This document shows, piece after piece, positions 33,942 to 44,337 of a DNA stretch of 64,000 nucleotides; the first letter of the stretch is position 1, and each line of letters begins with the position of its first letter. The notes under the pieces were generated by a model. The model saw nothing but the letters and a program-made list of their open reading frames with translations, searched no databases and was not told the DNA's origin. Both the position numbers and the translations under genes were made by a program. The stretch comes from Ideonella_A intermedia_A (GTDB lineage: Bacteria; Pseudomonadota; Gammaproteobacteria; Burkholderiales; Burkholderiaceae_C): NCBI GenBank assembly GCA_943370175.1, contig CALRPU020000009.1, positions 1 to 64,000 of the forward strand, read 5' to 3'.

Positions 33942-34788
33942 CCGCCGACCGCACGCCGGGCGGCGCAGGTGGGGGCCGCTCGCGGCGCTGGCCGTGACCG
34001 CACTCGCTTCTGCGTCGGCCGCCCCCACCGCGGCGGGGGCCCAGGACGCGGCAACGCCGGTCAAGGTGTTCGCCGCGGGCAGCCTGCGCGCGGCGCTCAC
34101 CGAGGCCGCCACGCAGTTCGAAGCCGCCCAGGCCGGCCGCAAGCTCGCCTTCACTTTCGGCGCGTCTGGCCTGCTGAAAGACCGGCTGGCGGCGGGCGAG
34201 CCCGCCGAGGTGTTTGCCTCGGCCAACATGGCTCACCCGCAGGCCTTGAAGGCGGCGGCCGTGGCCGGTGAGGTGCAGCGTTTCACACGCAACCAGATGT
34301 GTTTGCTGGTGCGGCCCGGCCTGACGGTGGACGACGCCAACGTGGTGGACCGGATGCTCGACCCGGCGCTCAAGCTGGGCACGTCCACGCCGCAAGCCGA
34401 CCCGTCGGGCGACTATGCGTGGCTGGTCTTTGACCGCGTCGAGGCCGCGGGCCGCGCGGGCGCGGCGGCCACGCTCAAGGCGCGGGCCCTGCAGCTCACC
34501 GGCGGGCCGACCTCGCCCCCGCCGCCGGTGGGCCGCAACGTCTACGGCGTGCTGGTGGCCGAGGGCCAGGCCGACCTGTTCCTGACCTACTGCACCAACG
34601 CCACGCTGGCCCGCCGGGAACACCCGCAGCTGCAGTCGGTGAACCTGCCCGAGCGCATCAACGTGGGCGCCGACTACGGCGTCACACTGCTGCGGGGTGC
34701 GACGCCCGTGGCGCAGGCTTACGTGGACTTCCTGTTGTCGCCCGCCGGCCAGGCGGTGTTCGCGCGGCACGGTTTCGCGGCGCGCTGA
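33928..34788 (+). CDS. ModA-like molybdate/oxyanion substrate-binding protein
   Basis: 286 residues starting at an ATG that overlaps the tupA 3' end by 14 bp. The signal peptide (about 16-34, LAALAVTALASASAA) is followed by the binding-protein fold with VKVFAAGSLRAALTEAA and FTFGASGLLKDRLAAGEPAEVFASANM. This is the ModA pattern of serine and backbone oxyanion ligands. Later helices (NVYGVLVAEGQADLFLTYCTNA) fit the same family. There is no second permease here, so it may feed TupBC with another oxyanion or act as a second receptor. The overlap with tupA argues for co-transcription. Confidence 0.85.
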   Translation: MRSLDRRPHAGRRRWGPLAALAVTALASASAAPTAAGAQDAATPVKVFAAGSLRAALTEAATQFEAAQAGRKLAFTFGASGLLKDRLAAGEPAEVFASANMAHPQALKAAAVAGEVQRFTRNQMCLLVRPGLTVDDANVVDRMLDPALKLGTSTPQADPSGDYAWLVFDRVEAAGRAGAAATLKARALQLTGGPTSPPPPVGRNVYGVLVAEGQADLFLTYCTNATLARREHPQLQSVNLPERINVGADYGVTLLRGATPVAQAYVDFLLSPAGQAVFARHGFAAR

Positions 34789-34830
34789 ACGGCGCGGGGC
34801 CTCGGTTGCCTCCTGCGCCCTCACCAGTGC

Positions 34831-34851
34831 TCCAGCTTGGCGCAGTGCCGC
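34831..34851. promoter_or_regulatory. Upstream element shared with the SoxYZ-like gene (copy 1)
   Basis: The 21-bp sequence here is TCCA, then GC, then TTGGCGCAGTGCCGC. It recurs at 43405-43425 with only the two middle bases changed. Copy 1 lies 184 bp before the coxS start in a 246-bp gap. The element's core is a near-palindrome (GGCGC-AGT-GCCGC). Function unknown; a shared regulator site is the simplest idea. Confidence 0.4.
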
Positions 34852-35034
34852 CCGTCGGGGGCGGCGCTGGCGCGCTCCCCGCCGTGTTCCACTCGCCTGC
34901 GCGCCCCTAGGCATCGTTCTTCATAAGTGGAAGCCTGCACTGTCCAGCGGCAGGGCCGACTCGAACAATCCACCGCTGTAGCGACCCCGCCATCGCGGCG
35001 CGCTGTCGTGTCACCCCCCGTCCAGGAGACAAAC

Positions 35035-35514
35035 GTGAGCATTCCGATTTCCCTGACCGTCAACGGCAAGGCCGTGACGACTTCGGTCGAACCCCGCACG
35101 CTGCTGGTCACGCTGATCCGTGAACACCTGCGCCTGACCGGCACCCACCAGGGCTGCGACACCGCGCAGTGCGGCGCCTGCACCGTGCACCTGAATGGCC
35201 GTGCGGTGAAGTCCTGTTCCATGCTGGCCGTGCAAGCCGAGGGCGGCACCGTGACCACCATCGAGGGCTTGGAAACCAACGGCCAGCTGCACCCAATGCA
35301 GGCCGCGTTCCGGGAGTGCCACGGCCTGCAATGCGGCTTCTGCACGCCGGGCATGGTGATGTCGTCGGTGGCCTTGCTGGCCGACAAGCCGAACGCCACC
35401 GAGCAAGAAATCCGCGAGGGCCTGGAGGGCAACATCTGCCGCTGCACGGGCTACCAGAACATCGTGAAGTCGATCCAGCTTTGCCAGTCGGGCAAGGTTG
35501 GCGCTGCGGCCTGA
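35035..35514 (+). CDS. coxS: Form II CO-dehydrogenase-like iron-sulfur small subunit (CoxS family)
   Basis: 159 residues starting at a GTG behind an AGGAG site. The plant-type [2Fe-2S] motif GCDTAQCGACTVHLNG and its fourth cysteine (VKSC) form the first cluster. The second cluster uses QCGFCTPGM and ICRCTGY. It passes electrons from the molybdenum site of CoxL to the FAD of CoxM in a cytoplasmic or membrane-associated heterohexamer. It starts the operon S-L-M, the order reported for form II enzymes. Confidence 0.92.
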   Translation: MSIPISLTVNGKAVTTSVEPRTLLVTLIREHLRLTGTHQGCDTAQCGACTVHLNGRAVKSCSMLAVQAEGGTVTTIEGLETNGQLHPMQAAFRECHGLQCGFCTPGMVMSSVALLADKPNATEQEIREGLEGNICRCTGYQNIVKSIQLCQSGKVGAAA

Positions 35515-35538
35515 ACCGTCGGACGCAAGGAGTAACGC

Positions 35539-37908
<2,370 letters not shown>

Positions 37909-37936
37909 TCCTGAGCGAACCCTCGAGGAGACTCTC

Positions 37937-38731
37937 ATGTACGCATTCGATTACCAACGCCCGGCCAACGCGGCCGGCGCGTCGTCCGCCTTTCAGGGCG
38001 ACGCCCGCTACCTGGCCGGTGGCCAAAGCCTGATCCAGGCCATGAAGCTGCGCCTGTCGATGAGCGAACGCCTCGTCGACCTCGGCGGCGTCGCCGACCT
38101 GAAGGGCATCCAGCTGGACGGCGGCAAGCTCGTCATCGGCGCGATGACCACCCACGCCACCGTGGCCCGTTCGGCCGAGGTGCAGGCCGCCTGCCCGGCG
38201 CTGGCCGAGCTGGCCAGCGGCATCGGTGACCAGATGGTCCGCAACATGGGCACGTTGGGCGGCTCCATTGCCAACGCCGACCCGGCCGCCTGCTACCCAG
38301 CGGCGGTGGTCGGCCTGGGCGCCACGGTGCACACCCACCAGCGCACCATCGCCGGCGACGACTTCTTCCTGGGCTTGTACGAAACCGCGCTGCAACCGGG
38401 CGAGCTGATCACCGCGGTGAGCTTCCCGGCGGTCAAGGCCGCGGCTTACATCAAGTTCAAGCAGCCGGCCTCGCGCTTCGCGCTGGTGGGCGTGTTCGTG
38501 GCCAAGACGGCGGCCGGCGTGCGCGTGGCGGTGACCGGTGCCAAGGGCAGCGTCTTCCGCGCCACCGCCATCGAGCAGGCGCTGAACACCAGCTTCACGC
38601 CCGAAGCCGCGAAGGCCGTGAAGCTGCCCACCGACGACATCAACAGCGACCTGCACGGCTCGGCCGAGTACCGCGCCGCGATGATCAGCGTGATGGCCAG
38701 CCGCGGCGTGGCCGCCGTGCTGGCCCGCTGA
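37937..38731 (+). CDS. coxM: Form II CO-dehydrogenase-like FAD subunit (CoxM family)
   Basis: 264 residues with the two FAD-binding motifs of the family: LAGGQSLIQAMKLRL near residue 31 and TLGGSIANADPAACYPA near residue 110. The C-terminal CO-dehydrogenase flavoprotein domain contains VAVTGAKGSVFRA. It accepts electrons from CoxS and passes them to quinones. An AGGAG site precedes the ATG and the stop overlaps the next start (TGATG). Confidence 0.92.
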   Translation: MYAFDYQRPANAAGASSAFQGDARYLAGGQSLIQAMKLRLSMSERLVDLGGVADLKGIQLDGGKLVIGAMTTHATVARSAEVQAACPALAELASGIGDQMVRNMGTLGGSIANADPAACYPAAVVGLGATVHTHQRTIAGDDFFLGLYETALQPGELITAVSFPAVKAAAYIKFKQPASRFALVGVFVAKTAAGVRVAVTGAKGSVFRATAIEQALNTSFTPEAAKAVKLPTDDINSDLHGSAEYRAAMISVMASRGVAAVLAR

Positions 38732-39357
38732 TGCCCGCCGCCACGCCGCGTCAGCGCCTGCGGCGCGCAAGCCTGACCGCCGTGGCGTCCATCGGGCTCG
38801 CCTTTGGCGCGGGCGCGGCGCTGGCCCAGGGCGCGATGGCGGCGCCCACCGGGGCGCCTGCCGTGGCGGCGGCGTCGTCCACGCCCGGCCGGGCGGCTGC
38901 ACCCGCGGTCGCCGCCGACGACGCCCGTGCCGCGGTGCTCACGGTGCGCCTGGACGACGGCAGCACCCAGCGCTTCGACCGCGCCGCGCTCGAACGGCTG
39001 CCGCGCGAATCGGCCACCGTGTCGCGTCGCGATGGCAGCACCTTCGTGGCCTCGGGGGTGTCGGTGGCCAGCGTGCTGCGCGCGGCTGGGCTGGACCTGA
39101 GCCAGAACCTGGGCGGTGGCACCGTGGCCTCGCAGGCCTTGATCGCGCGCTCGGCCGACGGCTACCGCGCGGTCTTCGGCCTGGCCGAGGCCGACCCGCA
39201 CTTTTCGCTGCCCGCGCTGCTGATCCTCTGGCAAGAGGCCGATGGCTCGCCGCTGCCGCCGCGGGCGGGTCCCTTTCAGCTGATTGCCACTGGTGAGAAG
39301 CGGCCCACCCGTTGGGTCCGACAATTGCAGCGCCTTGAGACCCGATCTTTGCCATGA
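38731..39357 (+). CDS. Exported sulfite-oxidase-like molybdopterin-binding-domain protein
   Basis: 208 residues with a signal peptide (core SLTAVASIGLAFGAGAA, cleavage near LAQG) and an Ala/Pro-rich stretch. The folded part (about 70-208) resembles a small oxidoreductase molybdopterin-binding domain (FVASGVSVASVLRAAG, SADGYRAVFGLAEADP, PFQLIATGEK). I see no cysteine that could bind molybdenum as in sulfite oxidase, so it may be a periplasmic relative without that role. It is embedded in the cox operon, overlapping coxM and the AAA+ gene by 1-4 bp, which argues for a link to the enzyme. Confidence 0.7.
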   Translation: MPAATPRQRLRRASLTAVASIGLAFGAGAALAQGAMAAPTGAPAVAAASSTPGRAAAPAVAADDARAAVLTVRLDDGSTQRFDRAALERLPRESATVSRRDGSTFVASGVSVASVLRAAGLDLSQNLGGGTVASQALIARSADGYRAVFGLAEADPHFSLPALLILWQEADGSPLPPRAGPFQLIATGEKRPTRWVRQLQRLETRSLP

Positions 39358-40331
39358 CCGCCGCCGTCGCCACGCCCCACGCCCCCTCCGCGCCCACCCC
39401 GGCCACCGCCGCCCTGGCCGGCCTGCCCAGCTCTGTCGACGGGGTGATTGCCCTGCTGGCCACCCAGCAGTATGTGTGCGACCGCCGGCTGGCCACGGCC
39501 CTGTTTTTGAGCCTGAAGCTCGGCCGTCCCTTGTTCCTGGAGGGCGAACCCGGCGTTGGCAAGACCGAGCTCGCCAAGACCTTGGCCGCGGCGCTGAACA
39601 CCGCGCTGCTGCGCGTGCAGTGCTACGAGGGCCTGGACGTCGCGCAGACCGCCTACGAATGGAACGTGGCCCGGCAGATGATCGAAATCCGCCTGGCCGA
39701 GGCCGCGCACGAGGTGGACGCGCCCGAAGCGCGCGAGCGCCTGGCGCGCAACCTGTACCGGCGCGAACTGCTGATCGAGCGCCCGCTGTTGCAGGCCCTG
39801 GTGCAGCCGCGCTCGCCGGTGCTGCTGATCGACGAGCTGGACCGCGCCGACGAGCCCTTCGACGCCTTCTTGCTGGAGGTGCTGGCCGAAAACCAGCTGA
39901 CCATACCCGAGCTGGGCACGATCAAGGCCAGCGCGCCGCCGATCACGCTCATCACCAGCAACCGCACCCGTGAGATTCACGACGCGCTGAAGCGCCGCTG
40001 TCTGTACCACTGGGTTGATTTCCCCACGGTCGAGCGCGAGCTGGACATCGTGCGCCTGAAGGCGCCCGGCGCCAGCGAGCGGCTGTCGATCCAGGTGGTC
40101 GAGTTCGTGCAGCGCATGCGCCGGCTCGACTTGTTCAAGGCGCCGGGCGTGGCCGAGACCATCGACTGGGTGAACGCGCTGGTCGCGCTGGACGCGATCC
40201 GCCTGGACCCAGCCACCGTGCAGGACACGCTGGGCGTGCTGCTGAAGTACCAGGACGACATCGTCAAGCTGCAAAGCGGTGACACCGCCAAGCTGCTGGA
40301 CGAGCTGCGGGCGCGGGCGCTGCTCGACTGA
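39354..40331 (+). CDS. coxD: MoxR-type AAA+ ATPase, CoxD-like maturation factor
   Basis: 325 residues. Walker A is GEPGVGKTEL, Walker B is LLIDELDRADEPFDAFLLE, the sensor segment is TLITSNRTREIHDALKRRC, and a C-terminal lid follows. CoxD in carboxidotrophs builds the sulfur-copper part of the molybdenum centre. Here the form II large subunit lacks the cysteine for copper, so the job is more likely a general sulfuration or assembly step. It overlaps the preceding gene by 4 bp and is 14 bp from the VWA gene. Confidence 0.9.
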   Translation: MTAAVATPHAPSAPTPATAALAGLPSSVDGVIALLATQQYVCDRRLATALFLSLKLGRPLFLEGEPGVGKTELAKTLAAALNTALLRVQCYEGLDVAQTAYEWNVARQMIEIRLAEAAHEVDAPEARERLARNLYRRELLIERPLLQALVQPRSPVLLIDELDRADEPFDAFLLEVLAENQLTIPELGTIKASAPPITLITSNRTREIHDALKRRCLYHWVDFPTVERELDIVRLKAPGASERLSIQVVEFVQRMRRLDLFKAPGVAETIDWVNALVALDAIRLDPATVQDTLGVLLKYQDDIVKLQSGDTAKLLDELRARALLD

Positions 40332-40345
40332 ACCGGCCCGGCCCC

Positions 40346-41572
40346 ATGGCCTTGTTCGCTGAAAACATCCTCCACTTCGCGCGGGTGCTGCGCACCGCGG
40401 GCGTGGCCGTGGGCCCGGACCGCGTGCTGGCGGCCATCGCCGCCATCGAAGCCGTGGGCCTGAACCACCGCGAGGACGTGCACGCCGCGCTCAGCGCGGT
40501 GATGCTCGAGCGCCACGAGCAGCAGACCCTGTTCGACCAGGCCTTCGACGCCTTCTGGCGCGATCCCAAGTTGCTGGAGCAGCTGATGTACGCGCTGCTG
40601 CCCAAGGTCAGCGGCCGCGGCGACAAGCACCGCCCGACGCGCGCCAACCGCATGGCCGAGGCCTTGTCGGCCCCGCGCCCGCCGGCCCCGCCCAACCCGG
40701 CCAACCAGACCGCCGAGGAGGCGTTGCAGTTCGACACCAGTTTCACCTTCAGCGACCGCGAACGCCTGCAGCGCGCCGATTTCGAGACCATGACCACCGC
40801 CGAGTTCGCGTTGGCCAAACGCCTCGCCGAGCAGGTGCCGCTGCCGGTCGACCCGGTGCGCCGGCGCCGCCACGAGCGCGCACCCGACGCGCGGCGCGGC
40901 GGCCGCATCGACCTGCGCAGCACGCTGCAGCAGTCGGCCCGCCACCCGCACCAGTTGCAGCCCGCCTACCGCCGCCCGCGCAGCGAGCCGCCCACGCTGG
41001 TGGTGTTGTTGGACATCTCGGGCTCGATGGAGCGCTATGCGCGGCTCTTTCTGCACTACGTCCACGGCCTGACCCGGCGCCACCTGCGCGTGCACACGCT
41101 GACCTTCGGCACGCGGCTGACCAACATCAGCCGCAGCCTGCGCCACCGCGACCCCGACGTGGCGCTGGCCCAGGCCGACGCGCAGGTGGACGACTGGAAG
41201 GGCGGCACGCGCATCGCGTCCTGCCTGGACGACTTCAATCACCGCTGGGCGCGCCGCCTGCTGACCGGCAACGCGGCGCTGCTGCTGGTCACCGACGGCC
41301 TGGACCGCGACGCCCAAGGCGAGCTGGGCCGCAGCGCCGCGCAGCTGCGCCGGCTGGCGCACCAGATCGTGTGGCTCAATCCGCTGCTGCGCTTTGACGG
41401 CTTCGAGCCGCGGGCCGCCGGCGTGCGGGCCCTGCTGCCGCACGTGGACCGCTTCTTGCCCGTGCACAACCTGGCCAGCCTCGCCGACCTGGGCCGTGCG
41501 CTGCGCGCGCCTGCGGTCTCCCCGAGACTGTCACCGAATTCAACACCTGTGTTGCCTTCCCACGGCTTGTGA
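40346..41572 (+). CDS. coxE: VWA-domain protein, CoxE-like
   Basis: 408 residues. A helical N-terminal region ends in a charged segment (RRGGRIDLRSTLQQSARHP). The von Willebrand A domain begins TLVVLLDISGSMERYARLF and has the MIDAS motif DxSxS; TFGTRLTNISRSL and LLLVTDGLDRD follow. MoxR-type ATPases usually work with a VWA protein encoded next door, and this pair fits CoxD-CoxE. It acts in the cytoplasm, probably at the membrane with the enzyme. Confidence 0.9.
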   Translation: MALFAENILHFARVLRTAGVAVGPDRVLAAIAAIEAVGLNHREDVHAALSAVMLERHEQQTLFDQAFDAFWRDPKLLEQLMYALLPKVSGRGDKHRPTRANRMAEALSAPRPPAPPNPANQTAEEALQFDTSFTFSDRERLQRADFETMTTAEFALAKRLAEQVPLPVDPVRRRRHERAPDARRGGRIDLRSTLQQSARHPHQLQPAYRRPRSEPPTLVVLLDISGSMERYARLFLHYVHGLTRRHLRVHTLTFGTRLTNISRSLRHRDPDVALAQADAQVDDWKGGTRIASCLDDFNHRWARRLLTGNAALLLVTDGLDRDAQGELGRSAAQLRRLAHQIVWLNPLLRFDGFEPRAAGVRALLPHVDRFLPVHNLASLADLGRALRAPAVSPRLSPNSTPVLPSHGL

Positions 41573-41620
41573 GCAGTCTGGCCGGCCCCACCATTCCCCA
41601 TTGACACACCCGAGACCGAC

Positions 41621-42208
41621 ATGGAACTCCAAGGCGAACGCCTCATTCCCGCCACCGTGCAGCAAACCTGGGATGCGCTGAACAACCCCGAGGCCCTGAA
41701 GGCCTGCATCGCCGGCTGCGAAAGCCTGGACCGCAGCGGCGACGACGGCTTCACCGCCGTGGTGGCGGTCAAGGTCGGCCCCGTCAGCGCCAAGTTCAAG
41801 GGCAACCTGAAGATGACCAACGTGGTGGCGCCCAACAGCTACACCATCAACTTCGACGGCCAGGGCGGTGTGGCCGGCTTCGGCAAGGGCTCGGCGGACG
41901 TCGCCCTGACCGAAGTGTCCGGGCAAACCCGGCTGAAATACACCGCGCGGGCCCAGGTGGGGGGCAAGATGGCCCAAGTCGGCAGCCGCCTGATCGACGC
42001 GGCCGCCGGCAAAATCGCGGAAGACTTTTTCAAGGCGTTTGAAGCCAAGTTGGGTGAGATGTACCCGGCCCCGGTGGCCGCTGCGGCGACCGCGCCTGTG
42101 GCCACGGCGGTGGACAGCGCGCCCCCGTCGAACGACAACAACAAGCTGCTGTGGTGGGTGATCGGCGCGGTGGTGGTCATCGCCGGCTTCTTCCTCCTCA
42201 AGCGCTGA
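41621..42208 (+). CDS. coxG: CoxG-like SRPBCC membrane-anchor protein
   Basis: 195 residues. The SRPBCC fold (about 1-150) opens MELQGERLIPATVQQTWDAL, with ALKACIAGCESLD and KFKGNLKMTNVV. A Pro/Ala linker follows. The C-terminus is a single transmembrane helix (LLWWVIGAVVVIAGFFLLKR), so the fold faces the cytoplasm. CoxG proteins recruit the hydroxylase to the membrane and in some systems bind quinones. It lies 48 bp after the VWA gene. Confidence 0.92.
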   Translation: MELQGERLIPATVQQTWDALNNPEALKACIAGCESLDRSGDDGFTAVVAVKVGPVSAKFKGNLKMTNVVAPNSYTINFDGQGGVAGFGKGSADVALTEVSGQTRLKYTARAQVGGKMAQVGSRLIDAAAGKIAEDFFKAFEAKLGEMYPAPVAAAATAPVATAVDSAPPSNDNNKLLWWVIGAVVVIAGFFLLKR

Positions 42209-42321
42209 CACCGCCGTGAGCGGGCGGTGCCGCGGTCTTTGATGCCGCTGCGCCGCGCGCCACCTGGGGCGGCATGGCCGAGCGCACGGCCACGCCGCCC
42301 GACCTGACAACGGAGACAAGG

Positions 42322-43329
42322 ATGGACAGCCTCGACCTTCAAGTGCTCAGCCAGGCCCGCGAGTGGCACCGCGCCGGCCAGACCGTGTGGCTCGTCACCG
42401 TCATCGAAACCTGGGGTTCCGCCCCGCGGCCCCCGGGCGCGCTGCTGGCCTTGCGCGGCGACGGCCTGGTGGTGGGCTCGGTGTCCGGCGGCTGCGTGGA
42501 AGACGACCTGATCGACCGCGTGCGCACCGGTGAGCGGGTGGGCAAGCCCTCGCTGATCACCTACGGCGTGACCAAGGAAGAGGCCGCCCGCTTCGGCCTG
42601 CCCTGCGGCGGCAACCTGCGCCTCGTGCAGGAGCCGCTGGTGGACACCGCTTGGATCGACGAGGTGCTGGACCGCACCGGCCGGCACGAACTGGTGGCCC
42701 GCCGCCTGGACCTGGACACCGGCGCCGTGGTGGTGGAGCCCGCCAGCCGCAGCGAGCGCTTTGAATTCGACGGCCGAACGCTGCGCGCGCTGTTCGGCCC
42801 GCGCTGGCGCATGCTGATCATCGGCGCCGGCCAGTTGAGCCGCGTGCTGGCGCAGATGGCCCTGGCGCTGGACTTCGAGGTGCTGTGCTGCGACCCGCGC
42901 GAGGAGTACCACCTCACCTGGGACGTGCCCGGCACCCGCTTCAGCAAGCAAATGCCCGACGACCTGGTGGTCGAGCTCCAGCTCGACCCGCACAGCGCCG
43001 TGGTGGCCGTCACCCACGACCCGAAGCTCGACGACATGGCGCTGCTCGAAGCGCTGAAGTCGCCGGCCTTCTACGTGGGCGCGCTGGGTTCGCGCGGCAA
43101 CACCGCCACCCGCAAGGAGCGCCTGAAGTTGTTCGACCTGTCGCCCGCGGAAATCGAGCGCCTGCACGGCCCGATCGGCCTGGACATCGGCAGCCGCACG
43201 CCGGCCGAGATCGCCGTGTCGATCATGGCCGAGGTGGTGGCGGTCAAGAATGGCGTGCGCCTGACGCAGAAGAAGGACGGTTCGGCCGTGCCGGCGCCCG
43301 CGGCCGACGGCCCCGTCTGCGCCCGCTGA
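42322..43329 (+). CDS. XdhC/CoxF-family molybdenum cofactor insertion protein
   Basis: 335 residues starting at the ATG at 42322 with a CGGAGA site; an earlier GTG/ATG in frame at 42274 lacks one. The XdhC N-terminal domain has ETWGSAPRPPGALLAL and VSGGCVEDDLIDRV. The C-terminal Rossmann domain begins LIIGAGQLSRVLAQMALAL and contains YVGALGSRGNTATRKERL. These proteins hold molybdenum cofactor, promote its sulfuration and hand it to the hydroxylase. It closes the cox-type operon. Confidence 0.9.
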   Translation: MDSLDLQVLSQAREWHRAGQTVWLVTVIETWGSAPRPPGALLALRGDGLVVGSVSGGCVEDDLIDRVRTGERVGKPSLITYGVTKEEAARFGLPCGGNLRLVQEPLVDTAWIDEVLDRTGRHELVARRLDLDTGAVVVEPASRSERFEFDGRTLRALFGPRWRMLIIGAGQLSRVLAQMALALDFEVLCCDPREEYHLTWDVPGTRFSKQMPDDLVVELQLDPHSAVVAVTHDPKLDDMALLEALKSPAFYVGALGSRGNTATRKERLKLFDLSPAEIERLHGPIGLDIGSRTPAEIAVSIMAEVVAVKNGVRLTQKKDGSAVPAPAADGPVCAR

Positions 43330-43404
43330 TCAGGCGTCGACCAGGCTCTGCCCGCCCGACCGTGCGGGCCGCCCAAGGGTCAGGCCACCGGGCGAACGCC
43401 GCGA

Positions 43405-43425
43405 TCCAATTTGGCGCAGTGCCGC
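43405..43425. promoter_or_regulatory. Upstream element shared with the cox operon (copy 2)
   Basis: TCCA, then AT, then TTGGCGCAGTGCCGC. This is 19 of 21 bases identical to 34831-34851. It lies 70 bp before the SoxYZ-like start in a 165-bp gap that also holds a weak stem (43350-43355 with 43364-43369). Its placement before a second oxidoreductase operon suggests a common regulator. Confidence 0.4.
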
Positions 43426-43494
43426 GCCCGCGTCGGCCCCCGCTCGGGTTAGTCCGAACTGGCCGGCGCGCGGCGTCGGCGGTTTGATGGCGGC

Positions 43495-44337
43495 ATGCGT
43501 GGTGATCAAATGAAGGCGGGCCGCCGGCGGTGGGCGGTGATTTCGGGTGTGACCCTGGCCCTCGCGCTCGCGGCCACGTGGCCCGCGGTTGCCCAGGACT
43601 TTGGGGGCGACCCTTACCGGTCCCACCAGTGGGAAGGCATCCGCAAGGAGTTCTTCGGCAGCGCGCCGCTGCGCTTCGACGACCGGGTGCAGGTGCGCGG
43701 GCCGGCCTTTGCCGAAGACCCGATGAACGTGGCGGTGAGTGTGTCGGTCGCGCCCTCGGTGGGCGAGGTCGAGCAGATCGTTGTGATCGTCGACCGCAAC
43801 CCCATCCGCAAGGTGCTGGAGTACTTTCCGGTGCGCGCGACGCCGGCGGTGGGCTTTCGCTTCAAGCTGGAGCAGGCGAGCCCGGTGCGTGCGGCGGTGA
43901 AGCTGCGCGACGGCGCGTGGCTGGTGGGCGGCACCTGGGTCGACTCGTCGGGCGGCGGCTGCACGGTGTCGGGTGCCACCCGCAAGGACGGCAGCTGGGC
44001 GCAGACGCTGGGGCAGGTGAGTGCGCGGGTGTTCACCAGCGACGCCACCACCGCCTCGCTGGCCCCAGGCGCCACCCCGATCTTCAGCGGCCAGCGGCTG
44101 CGCCTGCGGGTCATGCACCCGATGGACACGGGCCTGGTCGGCGGTGTGCCGGCCTTCTACCTGGCCCGCCTGGCCGTGCGCGACGCCCAGGACCGCGAGC
44201 TGCTGCGCTTGAACACCTTCGAGCCGGTCAGCGAGAACCCGGTGTTCAGCTTCGACTTCGACCGCCGCGAGCCTGGCGCCCTGCGCGTGGTGGGCGTCGA
44301 CAACAACGGCAACCGCATCGACACCGTCGTGCCATGA
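43495..44337 (+). CDS. Quinoprotein dehydrogenase-associated SoxYZ-like carrier
   Basis: 280 residues (275 if the ATG at 43510 is used). The signal peptide core VTLALALAATWPA ends near AVAQ. The N-terminal half resembles SoxY, with the carrier cysteine in SSGGGCTVSG, and the C-terminal half resembles SoxZ (RLRVMHPMDTGL, GNRIDTVVP). This fused carrier family is encoded beside PQQ dehydrogenases and is thought to act in the periplasm with a metallo-hydrolase in an electron or sulfur relay. The chemistry is not established. It overlaps the next gene by 4 bp (ATGA). Confidence 0.85.
   Translation: MRGDQMKAGRRRWAVISGVTLALALAATWPAVAQDFGGDPYRSHQWEGIRKEFFGSAPLRFDDRVQVRGPAFAEDPMNVAVSVSVAPSVGEVEQIVVIVDRNPIRKVLEYFPVRATPAVGFRFKLEQASPVRAAVKLRDGAWLVGGTWVDSSGGGCTVSGATRKDGSWAQTLGQVSARVFTSDATTASLAPGATPIFSGQRLRLRVMHPMDTGLVGGVPAFYLARLAVRDAQDRELLRLNTFEPVSENPVFSFDFDRREPGALRVVGVDNNGNRIDTVVP

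Noticed and set aside
34836..34852. Sigma-54 promoter in the element shared by the cox and SoxYZ-like operons
   Set aside because: A TGGC is present, but the GC dinucleotide needed at -12 is off by one base and the TTGC context is absent.
43350..43369. Terminator after the XdhC/CoxF gene
   Set aside because: A 6-bp stem with an 8-base loop and no T-run is too weak to call.
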